Source: Oceanobacillus arenosus
GTDB taxonomy: Bacteria; Bacillota; Bacilli; Bacillales; Amphibacillaceae
Assembly (NCBI RefSeq): GCF_003369575.1
Contig: NZ_PIOC01000033.1
Span: 62,001 to 126,000, forward strand
DNA: 64,000 nucleotides
Reading direction: 5' to 3'
A program made the position numbers and the translations under genes. Shown piece after piece: positions 34,938 to 45,149 of the stretch (position 1 is its first letter; every line of letters starts with the position of its first letter). The notes below the pieces were generated by a model, which worked only from the letters and a program-made list of their open reading frames with translations, searched no databases and was not told the DNA's origin.

Positions 34938-34965
34938 AAACTGACGGCAGCTTTGACGTCAGTTT
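34938..34965 (-). terminator. Terminator of parB
   Basis: AAACTGACG (34938-34946) with CGTCAGTTT (34957-34965); on the minus strand TTTTTTA follows. It lies 17 bases past the parB stop. Confidence 0.85.
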
Positions 34966-34981
34966 CAATTATTAATCCCGA

Positions 34982-35818
34982 TTACTTCTCTAGCACTTCT
35001 AAAATACGTTCAAGATCATCATCTGAGTAAAACTCAATTTCAATTTTCCCTTTGCGTTTTCCACGTTGAATCGTTACTGCTGTACCTAGGTAATCTCGCA
35101 AGGTCGATTCCCTTTCCTGTAAAAAGACGTCCTTTTTTGCTTTTTCCTTCTTTTGCACAGGATTTTCATTTAATACTACGATTAACTTCTCAACCTGTCT
35201 CACATTTAACTTTTCTTGACGTATCTTATTTACCAATGGAAATAATCGGCTCTTATCTTTTAAACCTAATAATGCTCGTCCATGCCCCATGGATAATTCG
35301 CCATTGTTAATATATGCAATAATTTGATCCGGTAATGAAAGTAAGCGTACAATATTTGCAATATGTGAACGGCTCTTTCCTAATCGTTTGGATAGATCTT
35401 CCTGTGTTAACGTTAACTCTTTCATAAGATTCGCATATGCATGTGCTTCTTCTATTGGTGTTAAATCTTCTCTTTGCAAGTTCTCTAACAATGCAAGCTC
35501 CATCATTCGTTCATCGGACATCTCTTTTACAACTGCTGGAACCGTCTGAAGCCCTGCTTCCTTTGCTGCACGATAACGTCTTTCCCCAACAACTATTTCG
35601 TAGCCTTTAATACTTTTACGAACAATGATTGGTTGAATGATTCCATGTTCAAGAATGGACTGTTTCAATTCTTCAATTGCATCTGCATGAAACGTTTTTC
35701 TTGGTTGATATGGATTTGCTCTGCATTCCGTGATAGCAATTTCTTGAATTGATTCATTTTCTTCCTTTTCTATCTCAGGAAAAAAAGCATTGAGTCCCTT
35801 ACCCAACCCTTTCGCCAC
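34982..35818 (-). CDS. parB: Chromosome partitioning protein ParB (Spo0J)
   Basis: A 278-residue CTPase-clamp protein that loads at parS. Starts AKGLGKGLNAFFP; the ParB/Srx domain has NPYQPRK and GERRYRAAKEAG, the HTH is EDLSKRLGKSRSHIANIVRL, and a C-terminal dimerisation domain ends ERILEVLEK. GTG start inside the end of parA with AGGAAGTGATGG upstream. It recruits SMC and regulates ParA. Two parS sites lie nearby. Confidence 0.96.
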   Translation of the reverse strand: MAKGLGKGLNAFFPEIEKEENESIQEIAITECRANPYQPRKTFHADAIEELKQSILEHGIIQPIIVRKSIKGYEIVVGERRYRAAKEAGLQTVPAVVKEMSDERMMELALLENLQREDLTPIEEAHAYANLMKELTLTQEDLSKRLGKSRSHIANIVRLLSLPDQIIAYINNGELSMGHGRALLGLKDKSRLFPLVNKIRQEKLNVRQVEKLIVVLNENPVQKKEKAKKDVFLQERESTLRDYLGTAVTIQRGKRKGKIEIEFYSDDDLERILEVLEK

Positions 35819-36572
35819 TTGCCATCACTTCCTTTGCTAATTCGAGATAGACTTCTGCACCTTTCGACTTTGGATCATACGTAATAATCGGTTGACCATG
35901 GCTAGGTGCTTCCCCAAGTCTTACATTTCTCGGAATAATTGTATGATACACTTTATCCTGGAAATACTTCTTAACCTCATCAATTACTTGAATCCCTAAA
36001 TTCGTTCTTGCATCTAGCATTGTTAGCAAGACACCTTCGATCATCAATGTCTTATTCAAATGTTTTTGCACTAATCGAATCGTATTTAATAATTGACTTA
36101 ATCCTTCGAGAGCGTAATATTCACATTGAACTGGAATAATTACGGTATCCGAAGCTGTAAGTGCATTTAACGTTAATAATCCCAATGATGGAGGGCAATC
36201 TATAATAATATAATCATACGAATCTTTAAGACTATCTAATGCTCGTTTCAAACGAATTTCCCTTGAAATAATGGGTACGAGTTCAATTTCAGCACCTGCT
36301 AATTGAATAGTCGCAGGGATAATATCTAAATTATCTAATTCTGTTGAAATAACTACTTCTTCAGCGGGCAAATCTTCGACAAGCACATTGTAAACACAAT
36401 TACTTACATCTGCTTTATTGATGCCGACCCCACTCGTTGCATTTCCTTGTGGATCCGTGTCTACTAATAATACCTTCTTGCCCAAATATGCTAGACAGGC
36501 ACTAATATTTACGGATGAAGTTGTCTTCCCTACGCCACCTTTTTGATTAGCGATGGACATTATTTTTCCCAT
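35799..36572 (-). CDS. parA: Chromosome partitioning ATPase ParA (Soj)
   Basis: A 257-residue P-loop ATPase with the deviant Walker motif QKGGVGKTT at residues 9-17, DTDPQGNAT and DCPPSLG. Soj regulates DnaA and acts with Spo0J in segregation. TAGGTGTC precedes the ATG. It overlaps parB by 20 bases. Confidence 0.97.
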   Translation of the reverse strand: MGKIMSIANQKGGVGKTTSSVNISACLAYLGKKVLLVDTDPQGNATSGVGINKADVSNCVYNVLVEDLPAEEVVISTELDNLDIIPATIQLAGAEIELVPIISREIRLKRALDSLKDSYDYIIIDCPPSLGLLTLNALTASDTVIIPVQCEYYALEGLSQLLNTIRLVQKHLNKTLMIEGVLLTMLDARTNLGIQVIDEVKKYFQDKVYHTIIPRNVRLGEAPSHGQPIITYDPKSKGAEVYLELAKEVMASGERVG

Positions 36573-36718
36573 GTTGACACCTACCTAAACTATATACCTT
36601 CTATTCTATCACTATTTACATCCTAACGACTATTAATTTCGTTTAATTTAACAGATAATAATTGCAAATTTTGTTCATTACGAAAATGCAGACTAAATTT
36701 CTACATCGTTATACTAAA

Positions 36719-36745
36719 ATGTCCATCTTTTGAAAAGATGGACAT
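36719..36745 (-). terminator. Terminator of noc
   Basis: ATGTCCATCTT pairs with AAGATGGACAT; on the minus strand TTTTAG follows. It separates noc from parA. Confidence 0.8.
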
Positions 36746-36774
36746 CACATGAATATATATTTTATTATATCGAT

Positions 36775-37626
36775 TTACTTCTTAGGTATTTTAATTGTAA
36801 TTTGGTAATAATCGTCAAGCTCTTCTTCATCAGACTCGACCTTTAATCCTGTATTCGACACCATATTTAGGGACTCTCGAATGGTGTTCATTGCGATTCG
36901 AATATCTTTATTTATTCCTTTTCGCTTTGGACGCTTCTTCTTTTCAGCTGCATTGACTTCTGTCATTTTTTCAATTCGCTCTTCTGTTTGTTTCACATTC
37001 AATTCATTTTCTATGATAAATTGTAAAACCTTTAATTGCTTTTCTGGATCTTTCAACTTTATTAATGCCCGTGCATGTCGTTCTGTAATCCATTTATTTA
37101 ATAAAGCATCTTGCACTTCTTCAGGTAACTTCAATAAACGCAATTTATTTGCAATCGTCGACTGATTTTTACCAAGTCTTTGCGCTAGGGCCTCTTGAGT
37201 TAACGAATGTAGCTGTAAAAGTTCTGCATATGCATGTGCCTCTTCAATTACTGTTAATTCCTCCCGCTGCAAGTTTTCAATTAAGGCAACCGAGGCTGTT
37301 TCCGCATCGGTCATTTCCCGAATGATCGCTGAAATTTGCTCTAACTCTAATGATTTAACTGCGCGAAGTCTTCGTTCACCTGCAATAACCTCATATTTAT
37401 CATCATCCATTTTTCTGACAATAATTGGTTGAATCATGCCATGGGTTCGAATCGTTTGTGCTAATTCTTTAATTTTATCCTCATTAAATATTGTTCTCGG
37501 TTGAAAGCGATTAGGTACAATATCGGTTACAGGAAGCTGAATCACTTCATCCGGAAGATAGTCCACTTGTTCTGTTGGAGGAGTTTTATCCCCTTTTCCA
37601 AATATCCGATTAAAAGGATGCACCAC
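36775..37626 (-). CDS. noc: Nucleoid occlusion protein Noc
   Basis: A 283-residue ParB paralogue with PFNRIFGKG at the N-terminus (an amphipathic membrane-targeting segment in this family), [30 protein letters not shown] and the [22 protein letters not shown]. Noc binds its own sites and stops septation over the nucleoid. Starts with GTG (37626 or 37623). Placement beside rsmG supports Noc rather than a second ParB. Confidence 0.95.
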   Translation of the reverse strand: MVHPFNRIFGKGDKTPPTEQVDYLPDEVIQLPVTDIVPNRFQPRTIFNEDKIKELAQTIRTHGMIQPIIVRKMDDDKYEVIAGERRLRAVKSLELEQISAIIREMTDAETASVALIENLQREELTVIEEAHAYAELLQLHSLTQEALAQRLGKNQSTIANKLRLLKLPEEVQDALLNKWITERHARALIKLKDPEKQLKVLQFIIENELNVKQTEERIEKMTEVNAAEKKKRPKRKGINKDIRIAMNTIRESLNMVSNTGLKVESDEEELDDYYQITIKIPKK

Positions 37627-37672
37627 TATCTGACACCACCTTTATATGCTTGACTAAAAAATTATCTATGTA

Positions 37673-37747
37673 TAAAAGCGCAAGCGCCCGTTTGAGCTGT
37701 GTACGGAGGTGAGGGAAGTCTCGCTGGGCGCTGGAGCTGGACGTGAC
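37673..37747 (+). repeat. Repeat family B, short copy B3
   Basis: AAAAGCGCAAGCGCCCGTTTGAG, one GTACGGAGGTGAGGG, then GGGCGCTGGAGCTGGACGTG. It lies in the noc-rsmG gap, in the orientation opposite to both genes, the only clear copy not following a stop codon in sense. Confidence 0.8.
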
Positions 37748-37807
37748 CAACTCTGGCAATATAATTGTATAGATTATTTTTTTTACTCCCTTTATCTATG
37801 TAAAAAT

Positions 37808-37823
37808 TGTTCCACGTGAAACA
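37808..37823. promoter_or_regulatory. parS site, one base from consensus
   Basis: TGTTCCACGTGAAACA differs from the exact parS by one base and is a form I recall from B. subtilis. It lies between noc and rsmG. Confidence 0.92.
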
Positions 37824-37913
37824 ATTTCAAGTAAACACTATTTTCTATCTTTATATTACCATATTCCAACTTAGAAGAGTATCACTAGAGAAATAAAACT
37901 TTTAGTGGTACCG

Positions 37914-38630
37914 TTATTCGATTGGCGTCTTATTCGGTGTACCTGCTTTTCTCGGATATTTTTTTGGTGTCTTTCGCTTTTTAACGACGATAACGATGGA
38001 ACGTTCACTTTCTTCCTGTGGCAATGTAAACGTATATGTGTTGGCAATTTCCCCACCTAGAACTTCAATTGCTTGCATGCCATTTTCCAATTCCTCATCT
38101 GCCTGGGCGCCCTTCATCGCAATAAACACGCCATTCTTTTTAACCAATGGAAGGCAAAGTTCACTCAAAACAGACATTCTTGCTACTGCTCTAGCTGTGA
38201 CAATATCAAATGATTCACGGAAATCACTATTCTTCCCAAAGGTTTCTGCGCGATCATGATAAAAAGCTACATTTGTTAATTCAAGCTGTGCTGCTAATTG
38301 GTTTAAAAAGCCAATTCGTTTTTGTAAGGAATCAACAATGGTCACCTTTAGTTGAGGAAAGCAAATTTTAAGGGGAATACTTGGGAATCCTGCACCTGCA
38401 CCAACATCACAAATGGATAGCTCTTTTGTAAAATCATAGTAAAAGGCAGCGGAAATAGAGTCATAGAAATGCTTCAAATATACATCTTCCTCTGAAGTTA
38501 ATGCAGTGAGATTAATTTTCTCATTCCATTCCACCAAAGTATGATAATAGGTAGCAAATTGTTCAAGCTGTTTTGAATTCAATTCAATGCCCTTTTCCTT
38601 TAAAGCCATTTCAAATTGTTCTGGATTCAT
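37914..38630 (-). CDS. rsmG: 16S rRNA (guanine527-N7)-methyltransferase RsmG
   Basis: A 238-residue SAM-dependent methyltransferase (GidB). SAM motif [16 protein letters not shown] near residue 72, [19 protein letters not shown] near 135. It makes m7G527 in 16S rRNA. The ATG at 38630 with AAAGGAG upstream gives the family length; a longer frame adds 33 unlikely residues. Confidence 0.96.
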   Translation of the reverse strand: MNPEQFEMALKEKGIELNSKQLEQFATYYHTLVEWNEKINLTALTSEEDVYLKHFYDSISAAFYYDFTKELSICDVGAGAGFPSIPLKICFPQLKVTIVDSLQKRIGFLNQLAAQLELTNVAFYHDRAETFGKNSDFRESFDIVTARAVARMSVLSELCLPLVKKNGVFIAMKGAQADEELENGMQAIEVLGGEIANTYTFTLPQEESERSIVIVVKKRKTPKKYPRKAGTPNKTPIE

Positions 38631-38767
38631 AGGTAGAATATCTCCTTTAAGATTAGTACGAAACACGATATTAATTAGTAAATATCCCTTTGTATCCAGT
38701 CCTTTAAACCAAATACAAAGGGAATTCATAAGGTACTTTTCTATTATTACAGATTCTTGATGTTGTA

Positions 38768-38812
38768 TCCAGTTCTAGCGATTGGAGAAGCTCCCCTCAC
38801 CTCTAATCACTG
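38768..38812 (-). repeat. Probable decayed copy of repeat family B (B6)
   Basis: On the minus strand GATTAGAGGTGAGGGGAGCT and CGCTAGAACTGGATAC line up with the family B end GTACGGAGGTGAGGGAAG...GCTGGAGCTGGACG. It starts about 13 bases after the mnmG stop in sense orientation. Similarity is partial. Confidence 0.4.
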
Positions 38813-38824
38813 GTTGATTATTCG

Positions 38825-40720
38825 TTAATTTGCAACCCTTGCAATCTGGCCTTGTTCAATATAAATAAGCAAGATGGAAATATCAGCTGGATTTACGCCA
38901 GAAATTCTAGATGCTTGCCCAAGTGATAGTGGATGAATTTTCTTCAATTTTTCTCTTGCCTCTGTTGCAAGACCACTAATAGCATCATAATCGATGTTTT
39001 CAGGAACCTTCTTATCTTCCATCTTTAACATACGGGCTACTTGTTCATTTGCCTTCTTAATATATCCTTCATACTTCACTTGAATGGCAACTTGTTCCTT
39101 TTGCTCATCCGTTAATTCAGGATTTGTCTCAATCATTTTTTCAATTGAATCATAGCTAAGCTCTGGACGTTTTAATAGATCATATGCCTTCGCCGCCTCT
39201 TTTAAAGGTGCAGCATTCGCTTCCTCCATCACCTTATTAACCAATTCATTTGGTTTAATCATGATTTTACTCAAGCGTTGCTTTTCTTCTTCCACCAATT
39301 GCTTCTTCTCAAGAAATGAATTGTACCGTTCTTCCTTGATTAATCCAAGCTCATGACCAATTTCTGTTAAGCGTAAATCTGCATTATCATGGCGAAGCAA
39401 TAAACGATATTCCGCACGTGATGTTAATAAACGATAAGGTTCATTCGTTCCCTTCGTTACTAAATCATCGATTAAAACACCGATATAGGCTTGTGAGCGA
39501 TCTAAGATAACCGGTTCTTTTCCTAGAACTTTTGCAGCAGCATTAATTCCAGCCATAATCCCTTGACCTGCCGCCTCTTCATATCCAGATGTTCCATTTA
39601 ATTGTCCTGCAGTAAATAGTCCAGGAATTTTCTTGGTTTCCAGTGTTGGCCATAACTGTGATGGTACAACAACATCATATTCAATTGCATAACCTGGACG
39701 CATGATCTGTGCATTTTCCAATCCAGGAATGGTTTTAATAATTTCATTTTGGACGAACTCTGGTAAGGAAGTTGATAGTCCTTGGACATAGACCTCTTCT
39801 GTATCTCTTCCTTCTGGTTCAAGGAAAATTTGATGGCGGGGTTTGTCACTGAACCGAACGATTTTATCCTCAATCGATGGGCAGTATCTTGCACCCGTAC
39901 CACGTTTCACACCAGAATACATCGATGATAAACTTAAGTTATCATTGATCACTTTATGTGTGAATTCATTCGTATATGTTAACCAGCATGGAAGCTGATC
40001 GACGATTTGCTCCGTTGTTTCATAAGAAAATGATTTAGGATTCTCATCCCCTGGTTGGATTTCTGTTTTTGAATAATCGATGGAATGGCTAATCACACGT
40101 GGCGGGGTTCCCGTTTTGAAACGTGTAAGCTCAAATCCAAGCTCCTCTAAATTCTTAGACAGCTTCAGTGATGGACGTTGGTTATTCGGTCCACTTTCAT
40201 ATTCAACATTTCCCATCAAAACTTTCCCACGCATAAACGTACCAGTTGTAATAATAACAGCATCTGCAAAATAAGATGCTTTGGTTTCTGTAACGACACC
40301 TTTACATATGCCATCCTCAATGATTAATGAATCAACCATTCCTTGTCTTAACGTTAGGTTTCCCTCATTTTCAAGAATGCTCTTCATTTCCTTCATATAT
40401 AAGGTTTTATCGGCCTGTGCACGTAATGCTTGTACGGCAGGTCCTTTACCTGTATTTAACATCCGCATTTGAATGTAAGTTTTATCAATTACCTTCCCCA
40501 TTACACCACCAAGTGCATCCACCTCACGTACGACAATCCCTTTTGCAGGACCACCAATGGATGGATTACATGGCATAAAAGCAATCATATCTAAATTTAA
40601 TGTTAGCATTAACGTCTTCGCGCCCATTCGTGCTGCTGCGATACCGGCTTCTACACCTGCGTGTCCCGCGCCAACAACGATTACATCATAATGTCCAGCA
40701 TTATATGTTGTCATTTTCAT
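38825..40720 (-). CDS. mnmG: tRNA uridine-5-carboxymethylaminomethyl modification enzyme MnmG (GidA)
   Basis: A 631-residue FAD protein with the dinucleotide motif [12 protein letters not shown] near residue 15, signature [13 protein letters not shown] near 50 and [14 protein letters not shown] near 430. With MnmE it adds the cmnm5 group to U34 of some tRNAs. AGGAAGG precedes the ATG. It follows mnmE; repeat B4 separates them. Confidence 0.97.
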   Translation of the reverse strand: MKMTTYNAGHYDVIVVGAGHAGVEAGIAAARMGAKTLMLTLNLDMIAFMPCNPSIGGPAKGIVVREVDALGGVMGKVIDKTYIQMRMLNTGKGPAVQALRAQADKTLYMKEMKSILENEGNLTLRQGMVDSLIIEDGICKGVVTETKASYFADAVIITTGTFMRGKVLMGNVEYESGPNNQRPSLKLSKNLEELGFELTRFKTGTPPRVISHSIDYSKTEIQPGDENPKSFSYETTEQIVDQLPCWLTYTNEFTHKVINDNLSLSSMYSGVKRGTGARYCPSIEDKIVRFSDKPRHQIFLEPEGRDTEEVYVQGLSTSLPEFVQNEIIKTIPGLENAQIMRPGYAIEYDVVVPSQLWPTLETKKIPGLFTAGQLNGTSGYEEAAGQGIMAGINAAAKVLGKEPVILDRSQAYIGVLIDDLVTKGTNEPYRLLTSRAEYRLLLRHDNADLRLTEIGHELGLIKEERYNSFLEKKQLVEEEKQRLSKIMIKPNELVNKVMEEANAAPLKEAAKAYDLLKRPELSYDSIEKMIETNPELTDEQKEQVAIQVKYEGYIKKANEQVARMLKMEDKKVPENIDYDAISGLATEAREKLKKIHPLSLGQASRISGVNPADISILLIYIEQGQIARVAN

Positions 40721-40776
40721 TTATCCTTCCTATTATTGTATCAAATTTTACTTTTACAATTTCTGTGACGTGTTAA

Positions 40777-40927
40777 GCCACGTCCAGCTCCAGCGCCCAG
40801 CGACTAGCGAGACTTCCCTCACCTCCGTACGATAAGTCAACATCGATTCCCTACGTTCATCGTGTTTCCTTTATCTCCTGCGGCTCAGTCCAGTCCGTAC
40901 GTCGCTAAACGGGCGCTTACGCTTTTG
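40777..40927 (-). repeat. Repeat family B, long copy B4
   Basis: Begins AAAAGCGTAAGCGCCC three bases after the mnmE stop on the minus strand and ends GGCGCTGGAGCTGGACGTGGC. It contains CGTACGGACTGGACTGAG and, 65 bases on, CGTACGGAGGTGAGGG. GCGCCC plus AGCGAC can pair with GTCGCTGGGCGC at the far end to form a 12-bp stem. Confidence 0.85.
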
Positions 40928-40929
40928 CT

Positions 40930-42306
40930 TTACTTTCCTAAACAAAATTGTGAAAATAACTGGTCTATAAGGCTATCACTAGCAGTATCTCCAACAATTT
41001 CACCTAATAACTCCCATGTTCGTGTTACATCTATTTGTAAGATATCGATAGGCATCCCTATCTCTATCCCTTCCATTGCGTCCTCTAACGCATTACTTGC
41101 TTGTTTCAGCAAGTTAATATGTCTAACATTCGATACATAAGTCATATCACCAGTATCTAGTTCTCCTTCAAAAAACGTATCCGCAATCGCGCTTTCCAAT
41201 ACATCTACCCCTTCCTCTTCGATTAGAGAAGTGGATACAATTGGCCGAGTGCCTGCAAGTTGTTTCACTCTATCTAAATCTAGCTTCTGTGCTAGATCTG
41301 TTTTATTAATAATGACGATATAATCAAGCCCCTCGATTGCTGAAAACAGCTTCTCATCTTCTTCTACTAATACATCATTATAATTTAGTACAAATAGAAT
41401 GAGATCCGATTCCTTCAATACTTGTCTTGACCGTTCTACACCAATTTTCTCAACAATATCTTCTGTTTCGCGAATTCCTGCAGTATCAACTAACTTTAGC
41501 GGAACGCCCCGAACATTGACATATTCTTCAATAACGTCCCTCGTCGTTCCAGGTACATTCGTTACAATTGCTTTATCTTCCTGAACAAGGGTGTTCATTA
41601 AAGATGATTTTCCGACATTTGGTCTGCCAATAATCGCCGTTGCTAGACCTTCACGCAAGATTTTCCCTTGCTTCGCAACACTAAGGAGTTTCTCAATTGC
41701 AGCATGAACCTCTTTTGTCTTCGTTCGCATCATTTCATGTGACATTTCCTCGACATCATCATACTCAGGATAATCAATGTTTACTTCAACCTGGGCAACG
41801 GTTTCCAATAAATCCTGACGCAACTTCTGAATTAATCCAGAAAGTCTACCATCCATTTGTTTTAAAGCAACATTCATCGCTTTATCTGTCTTTGCACGGA
41901 TTAAGTCCATTACAGCTTCTGCTTGCGAAAGATCAATTCGACCATGCAAAAATGCTCGCTTCGTAAATTCACCAGGTTCTGCCAGCCTTGCACCATTGCT
42001 CAATACAATTTCCAACACACGCTTTACAGCGGTCATTCCACCATGGCAATTTATTTCGATTATATCTTCGCGGGTAAATGTCTTAGGTGCACGCATGACA
42101 GAAACCATTACTTCATCCGCAATTTCATTAGTTTCTGGATTTATTATTTTACCATAATTAATCGTATGTGTATCAACCTCTTGCAGATTTTTACCATTGA
42201 AAATTTTACTAGTAATCGAAACAGCCTCTGGTCCACTCAAACGAACGATTGCAATTGCACCTTCCCCGATTGGAGTTGATATTGCAGTAATTGTATCTGT
42301 CTCCAT
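40930..42306 (-). CDS. mnmE: tRNA modification GTPase MnmE (TrmE/ThdF)
   Basis: A 458-residue GTPase. N-terminal folate-binding domain ([22 protein letters not shown]), helical domain, a G domain with [12 protein letters not shown] near 225, and the C-terminal CLGK catalytic Cys motif. Partner of MnmG. AGGAGGTG precedes the ATG. Fits the usual rpmH-rnpA-yidC-jag-mnmE-mnmG order. Confidence 0.97.
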   Translation of the reverse strand: METDTITAISTPIGEGAIAIVRLSGPEAVSITSKIFNGKNLQEVDTHTINYGKIINPETNEIADEVMVSVMRAPKTFTREDIIEINCHGGMTAVKRVLEIVLSNGARLAEPGEFTKRAFLHGRIDLSQAEAVMDLIRAKTDKAMNVALKQMDGRLSGLIQKLRQDLLETVAQVEVNIDYPEYDDVEEMSHEMMRTKTKEVHAAIEKLLSVAKQGKILREGLATAIIGRPNVGKSSLMNTLVQEDKAIVTNVPGTTRDVIEEYVNVRGVPLKLVDTAGIRETEDIVEKIGVERSRQVLKESDLILFVLNYNDVLVEEDEKLFSAIEGLDYIVIINKTDLAQKLDLDRVKQLAGTRPIVSTSLIEEEGVDVLESAIADTFFEGELDTGDMTYVSNVRHINLLKQASNALEDAMEGIEIGMPIDILQIDVTRTWELLGEIVGDTASDSLIDQLFSQFCLGK

Positions 42307-42414
42307 CCGTTACACCTCCTACATTTTTCCATCATTTATCTATATCAATTTCACATTGAATAATTTTATTGTCACTAACAAATTAGGATAACATATTTCT
42401 ATAAAAAAATAAAC

Positions 42415-42477
42415 TTATCCACAAGAAAAATTATTTTTCAAATATCAAAACCAATTATCAACATGTGGATAATTGGT
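42415..42477. promoter_or_regulatory. DnaA-box palindrome upstream of mnmE
   Basis: Exact box TTATCCACA at 42415-42423, TTATCAACA at 42455-42463 and an exact inverted box TGTGGATAA at 42464-42472. The last two form the arms of a 13-bp inverted repeat (stem AAAACCAATTATC with GATAATTGGTTTT). It lies in the mnmE promoter region. Confidence 0.5.
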
Positions 42478-42500
42478 TTTCCGTTTCGATTTACAAACAA

Positions 42501-42536
42501 ATAAATGGATCTTGTTCTATAACAAGATCCATTTAT
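42501..42536 (-). terminator. Terminator of the 56-residue gene
   Basis: A 16-bp perfect stem (42501-42516 with 42521-42536) with four-base loop, followed by TTGTTTG on the minus strand. It ends the small gene at 42567. Confidence 0.8.
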
Positions 42537-42566
42537 CACATCATCTTTATTTTGTAATATACTATA

Positions 42567-42737
42567 TTACTTTTCTTTATCTTCTTGTTTTTCCTTCTGA
42601 TCAATCGTTCCATCTGATAGTGTATCCGAAACTTGCTTATGCGTTTCTGCTAATCCTTTTGACGCTTCATCATTCTTATCCTGATTATTCCGGTCAAATA
42701 TTTTCTCAGCGACATCTTCCACTTTCTTCTTAGCCAT
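42567..42737 (-). CDS. Small charged protein between jag and mnmE
   Basis: A 56-residue frame: AKKKVEDVAEKIFDRNNQDK, then ETHKQVSDTLSDGT and a Lys/Glu-rich C-terminus (KEKQEDKEK). GAGGG lies seven bases before the ATG, and a strong terminator follows 30 bases after the stop, so it is probably real. Highly charged, no transmembrane segment; helical throughout. I do not recognise a family. It might be a small spore- or stress-type protein, which is a guess. Confidence 0.65.
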   Translation of the reverse strand: MAKKKVEDVAEKIFDRNNQDKNDEASKGLAETHKQVSDTLSDGTIDQKEKQEDKEK

Positions 42738-42838
42738 TTCAAATCCCTCATTTCACTATTTGTATTCCCGCTTAAAACATTAGATAAACGCATTAAGAAT
42801 GAGAAACGTTAGTTGCTTTTAGAGGAGGTAACGGATAA

Positions 42839-43046
42839 GTTGATATAAAGTGCCAACTAGTGACAATTATTATTGGAGTAAGAGAACAGTTTCTTTTCGG
42901 CGCAAACCTACAATCGATAGTTAGTGAAGAGAATCACTCTCTCATCATATATTAGATAATAATTGCACAAACCAATCGAAGTGTTTTTTCGGAGCGACTG
43001 GCCAGAGAGCATTTGATAATCAAGTTTTGTCTTACTCTATCTAAAT
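42839..43046 (-). repeat. Dispersed repeat family A, inverted copy A5
   Basis: Read on the minus strand: TTTAGATAGAGTAAGAC, GCTCTCTGGCCAGTCGCTCC, ACACTTCG, then a diverged body, then ACTAGTTGGCACTTTATATC. The GC-rich palindromic core is missing. It fills the gap between the small gene and jag. Confidence 0.65.
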
Positions 43047-43077
43047 AACGACAATTGATAAAAAACAAGCAAACAAA

Positions 43078-43102
43078 AAACCTTAGAGAGTCTCTAAGGT
43101 TT
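43078..43102 (-). terminator. Terminator overlapping the jag stop codon
   Basis: AAACCTTAGAG pairs with CTCTAAGGTTT; on the minus strand TTTTTTG follows. The jag stop codon lies inside the stem. Confidence 0.85.
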
Positions 43103-43708
43103 TATAACAATGTGACGATGTGGTTCGTCCCCGTCCGAATAAGTCGATACCGACTGGTGATGCTGCAGCTTGCTATGAATAATTTTCCGCTCGTAAGCTG
43201 GCATTGGCTCCAGGGCAACCTTTTTATTAAGTCTAAGTGCCTTATCCGCCATTCTTAATGCTAACGTTTCAAGCGTTTCTGCTCTTCTGCTGCGATAGCC
43301 TTCTGCATCTAATGTTACGGTATAGTAGGCTTTGTTATCCTTATTTAGAACAAGATGGGTCAAATATTGAAGGGCATTTAATGTTTGTCCACGTTTGCCT
43401 ATAAGTAAGGCAATGTTCTCCCCACTTAAGTCAAAAGTGATATCATTTCCTTTAACCTTCATTGCAATGTCAACATTTAAATTCATTTTACGTGTAATTT
43501 CTTTAAGATATTTTTCTGCTTCGACAATTGGATCTTTAGCAAGGCTTACTTTTACAATGGCACGCTTTGCACCAAATATACCAAGTAATCCCTTTTTTCC
43601 TTCATCAATAATCTCAACTTCGACTTGATCGCTCGTGGTGTTTAACTGCTCTAATGCTGATTGGACCGCTTCTTCAACTGTTTGGCCGCTAGCAGTTATT
43701 TGTTTCAC
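43094..43708 (-). CDS. jag: RNA-binding protein Jag (KhpB/EloR)
   Basis: A 204-residue protein: Jag N-terminal domain (1-50: ITASGQTVEEAVQSALEQL, GKKGLLGIFG), KH domain with LLIGKRGQTLNALQYL near 110, R3H domain ending YERKIIHSKLQHH. It binds RNA with KhpA and affects cell elongation. Stop of yidC overlaps its start region. Confidence 0.95.
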   Translation of the reverse strand: MKQITASGQTVEEAVQSALEQLNTTSDQVEVEIIDEGKKGLLGIFGAKRAIVKVSLAKDPIVEAEKYLKEITRKMNLNVDIAMKVKGNDITFDLSGENIALLIGKRGQTLNALQYLTHLVLNKDNKAYYTVTLDAEGYRSRRAETLETLALRMADKALRLNKKVALEPMPAYERKIIHSKLQHHQSVSTYSDGDEPHRHIVIKP

Positions 43709-44484
43709 TTTTTGTCTCCTCCAGTACTACTCATCATTGGTTTATTAATCAATAATGTTTGAATAACCATAAAGATATTACCAGTTACCCAGTATAATGC
43801 AAGTGCTGCTGGGAAGAAAATAGCAGTAACCCCGATCATGATTGGCATCATGTAAAGCATCATTTTCATTTGCATAGCCATTTGTGGATTACTATTCACT
43901 GACGAATTCGTCGACATCATAAGCTTTTGCTGTAAGAATGTAAATCCAGCAGTTAAAATCGGCAAAATATAGTATGGATCCGGTGAACCAAGTTCAAACC
44001 ATAGGAAGCTATAAGAGTTAATTTCACTTGTACGCCTAATCGCATGGAATATCGCAAGCATGATTGGCATTTGTATAAGAATAGGCAAACACCCGGCAAG
44101 TGGATTCACATTATGTTCCTTCATTATCTTCATTGTTTCTTCTTGTAATTTCTGCTGTGTCTTCTGGTCCTTCGAGCTGTATTTCGTCTGAACCTCTTTT
44201 AGCAGTGGTTGTACCTCTTGCATCGCTTTTGAACTTTTTAATTGTTTAATATTTAATGGCATTAAGATTAACCGAATAATAATCGTAACAATAATAATTG
44301 ATAAACCATAACTATTATTAAATGTTTCGGCTATATTAATAATTACCCATGAAAGTGGATAGACAAATATAGTATTCCAAATTCCTTCACTTTCCGAGGT
44401 AATTGGTTGATCAATTTCCGTACAACCAGAAAGTATCGCTACTAACCCGATTAAGATTAAGAGCAGTAAATACTTTTTACGCAA
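43705..44484 (-). CDS. yidC: Membrane protein insertase YidC (SpoIIIJ/MisCA)
   Basis: A 259-residue YidC1-type insertase. Lipoprotein signal peptide (VAILSGC, modified Cys21) and five transmembrane helices; the hydrophilic-groove Arg is in the RLILMPLNIKQ segment. Position after rnpA marks it as the oriC-linked paralogue SpoIIIJ, needed for SigG activation in sporulation in B. subtilis. Confidence 0.95.
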   Translation of the reverse strand: MRKKYLLLLILIGLVAILSGCTEIDQPITSESEGIWNTIFVYPLSWVIINIAETFNNSYGLSIIIVTIIIRLILMPLNIKQLKSSKAMQEVQPLLKEVQTKYSSKDQKTQQKLQEETMKIMKEHNVNPLAGCLPILIQMPIMLAIFHAIRRTSEINSYSFLWFELGSPDPYYILPILTAGFTFLQQKLMMSTNSSVNSNPQMAMQMKMMLYMMPIMIGVTAIFFPAALALYWVTGNIFMVIQTLLINKPMMSSTGGDKK

Positions 44485-44560
44485 TTGTTTTCCTCCTTAA
44501 CTCTAAAAACTCATTCTATCAGCTATTTTAGCTTAATTTAATTCGTGTAGCTATCCTAAA

Positions 44561-44914
44561 CTAATCTCCATTGGTACTTTTTAATAAATGTTCTTTATAT
44601 AATAGATGTGCTACACTTTTCTTTATTTCCGTAAACTCCATATCCTTCGTAGGTTGACGGGCAATAATTACAATATCATGAGGGTATAAGATGCTATCAT
44701 TTAGCTCTTGAAAGGCCTGGCGCAAATAGCGCTTGATTCGATTCCGTGTTACAGCGTTTCCAATCTTTACCCCTACAGATAAACCAACGCGAAAATGTTC
44801 TTGATCTTGCTTCTGCACATAGTATATAACAAGCTGCCGATTTGCAAAAGACTTTCCTTTTTTAAAAACATGTTGAAATTCTGTATTCTTCTTTATTCTA
44901 AATTCCTTTTTCAT
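44561..44914 (-). CDS. rnpA: Ribonuclease P protein component
   Basis: A 117-residue RnpA with EFRIKKNTEFQHVFKKGKSF, the RNR motif (NAVTRNRIKRYLRQAF) and ILYPHDIVIIAR. It helps RNase P RNA mature tRNA 5' ends. The ATG at 44914 has AAAAGGTG upstream; a GTG three codons earlier is less likely. Confidence 0.96.
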   Translation of the reverse strand: MKKEFRIKKNTEFQHVFKKGKSFANRQLVIYYVQKQDQEHFRVGLSVGVKIGNAVTRNRIKRYLRQAFQELNDSILYPHDIVIIARQPTKDMEFTEIKKSVAHLLYKEHLLKSTNGD

Positions 44915-45090
44915 TCTAATCACCTTTTCTAAGAGATAAGAAAGGATATTCTAGTCTCCCTTCACTCTACTTAGGTCTTATCAGGCACTCCCTAGTTGCA
45001 TTTATACCTTCATATCTACCAAGCATAACCATATCTTTACGTAAATATGTATTGATTAATATAGACACTAACAAGCCTTTTATATAATGA

Positions 45091-45125
45091 TGCAGGAAGG
45101 AAAATAGCGAGACTTCCTTCCTGCA
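45091..45125 (-). repeat. Hairpin in the rpmH-rnpA gap
   Basis: TGCAGGAAGG (45091-45100) and CCTTCCTGCA (45116-45125) form a 10-bp stem. The loop contains AGCGAGACTTCC, a sequence also found in repeat family B. No T-run follows. Confidence 0.5.
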
Positions 45126-45149
45126 GAAAACGTTCATCAACGTAAAAAA

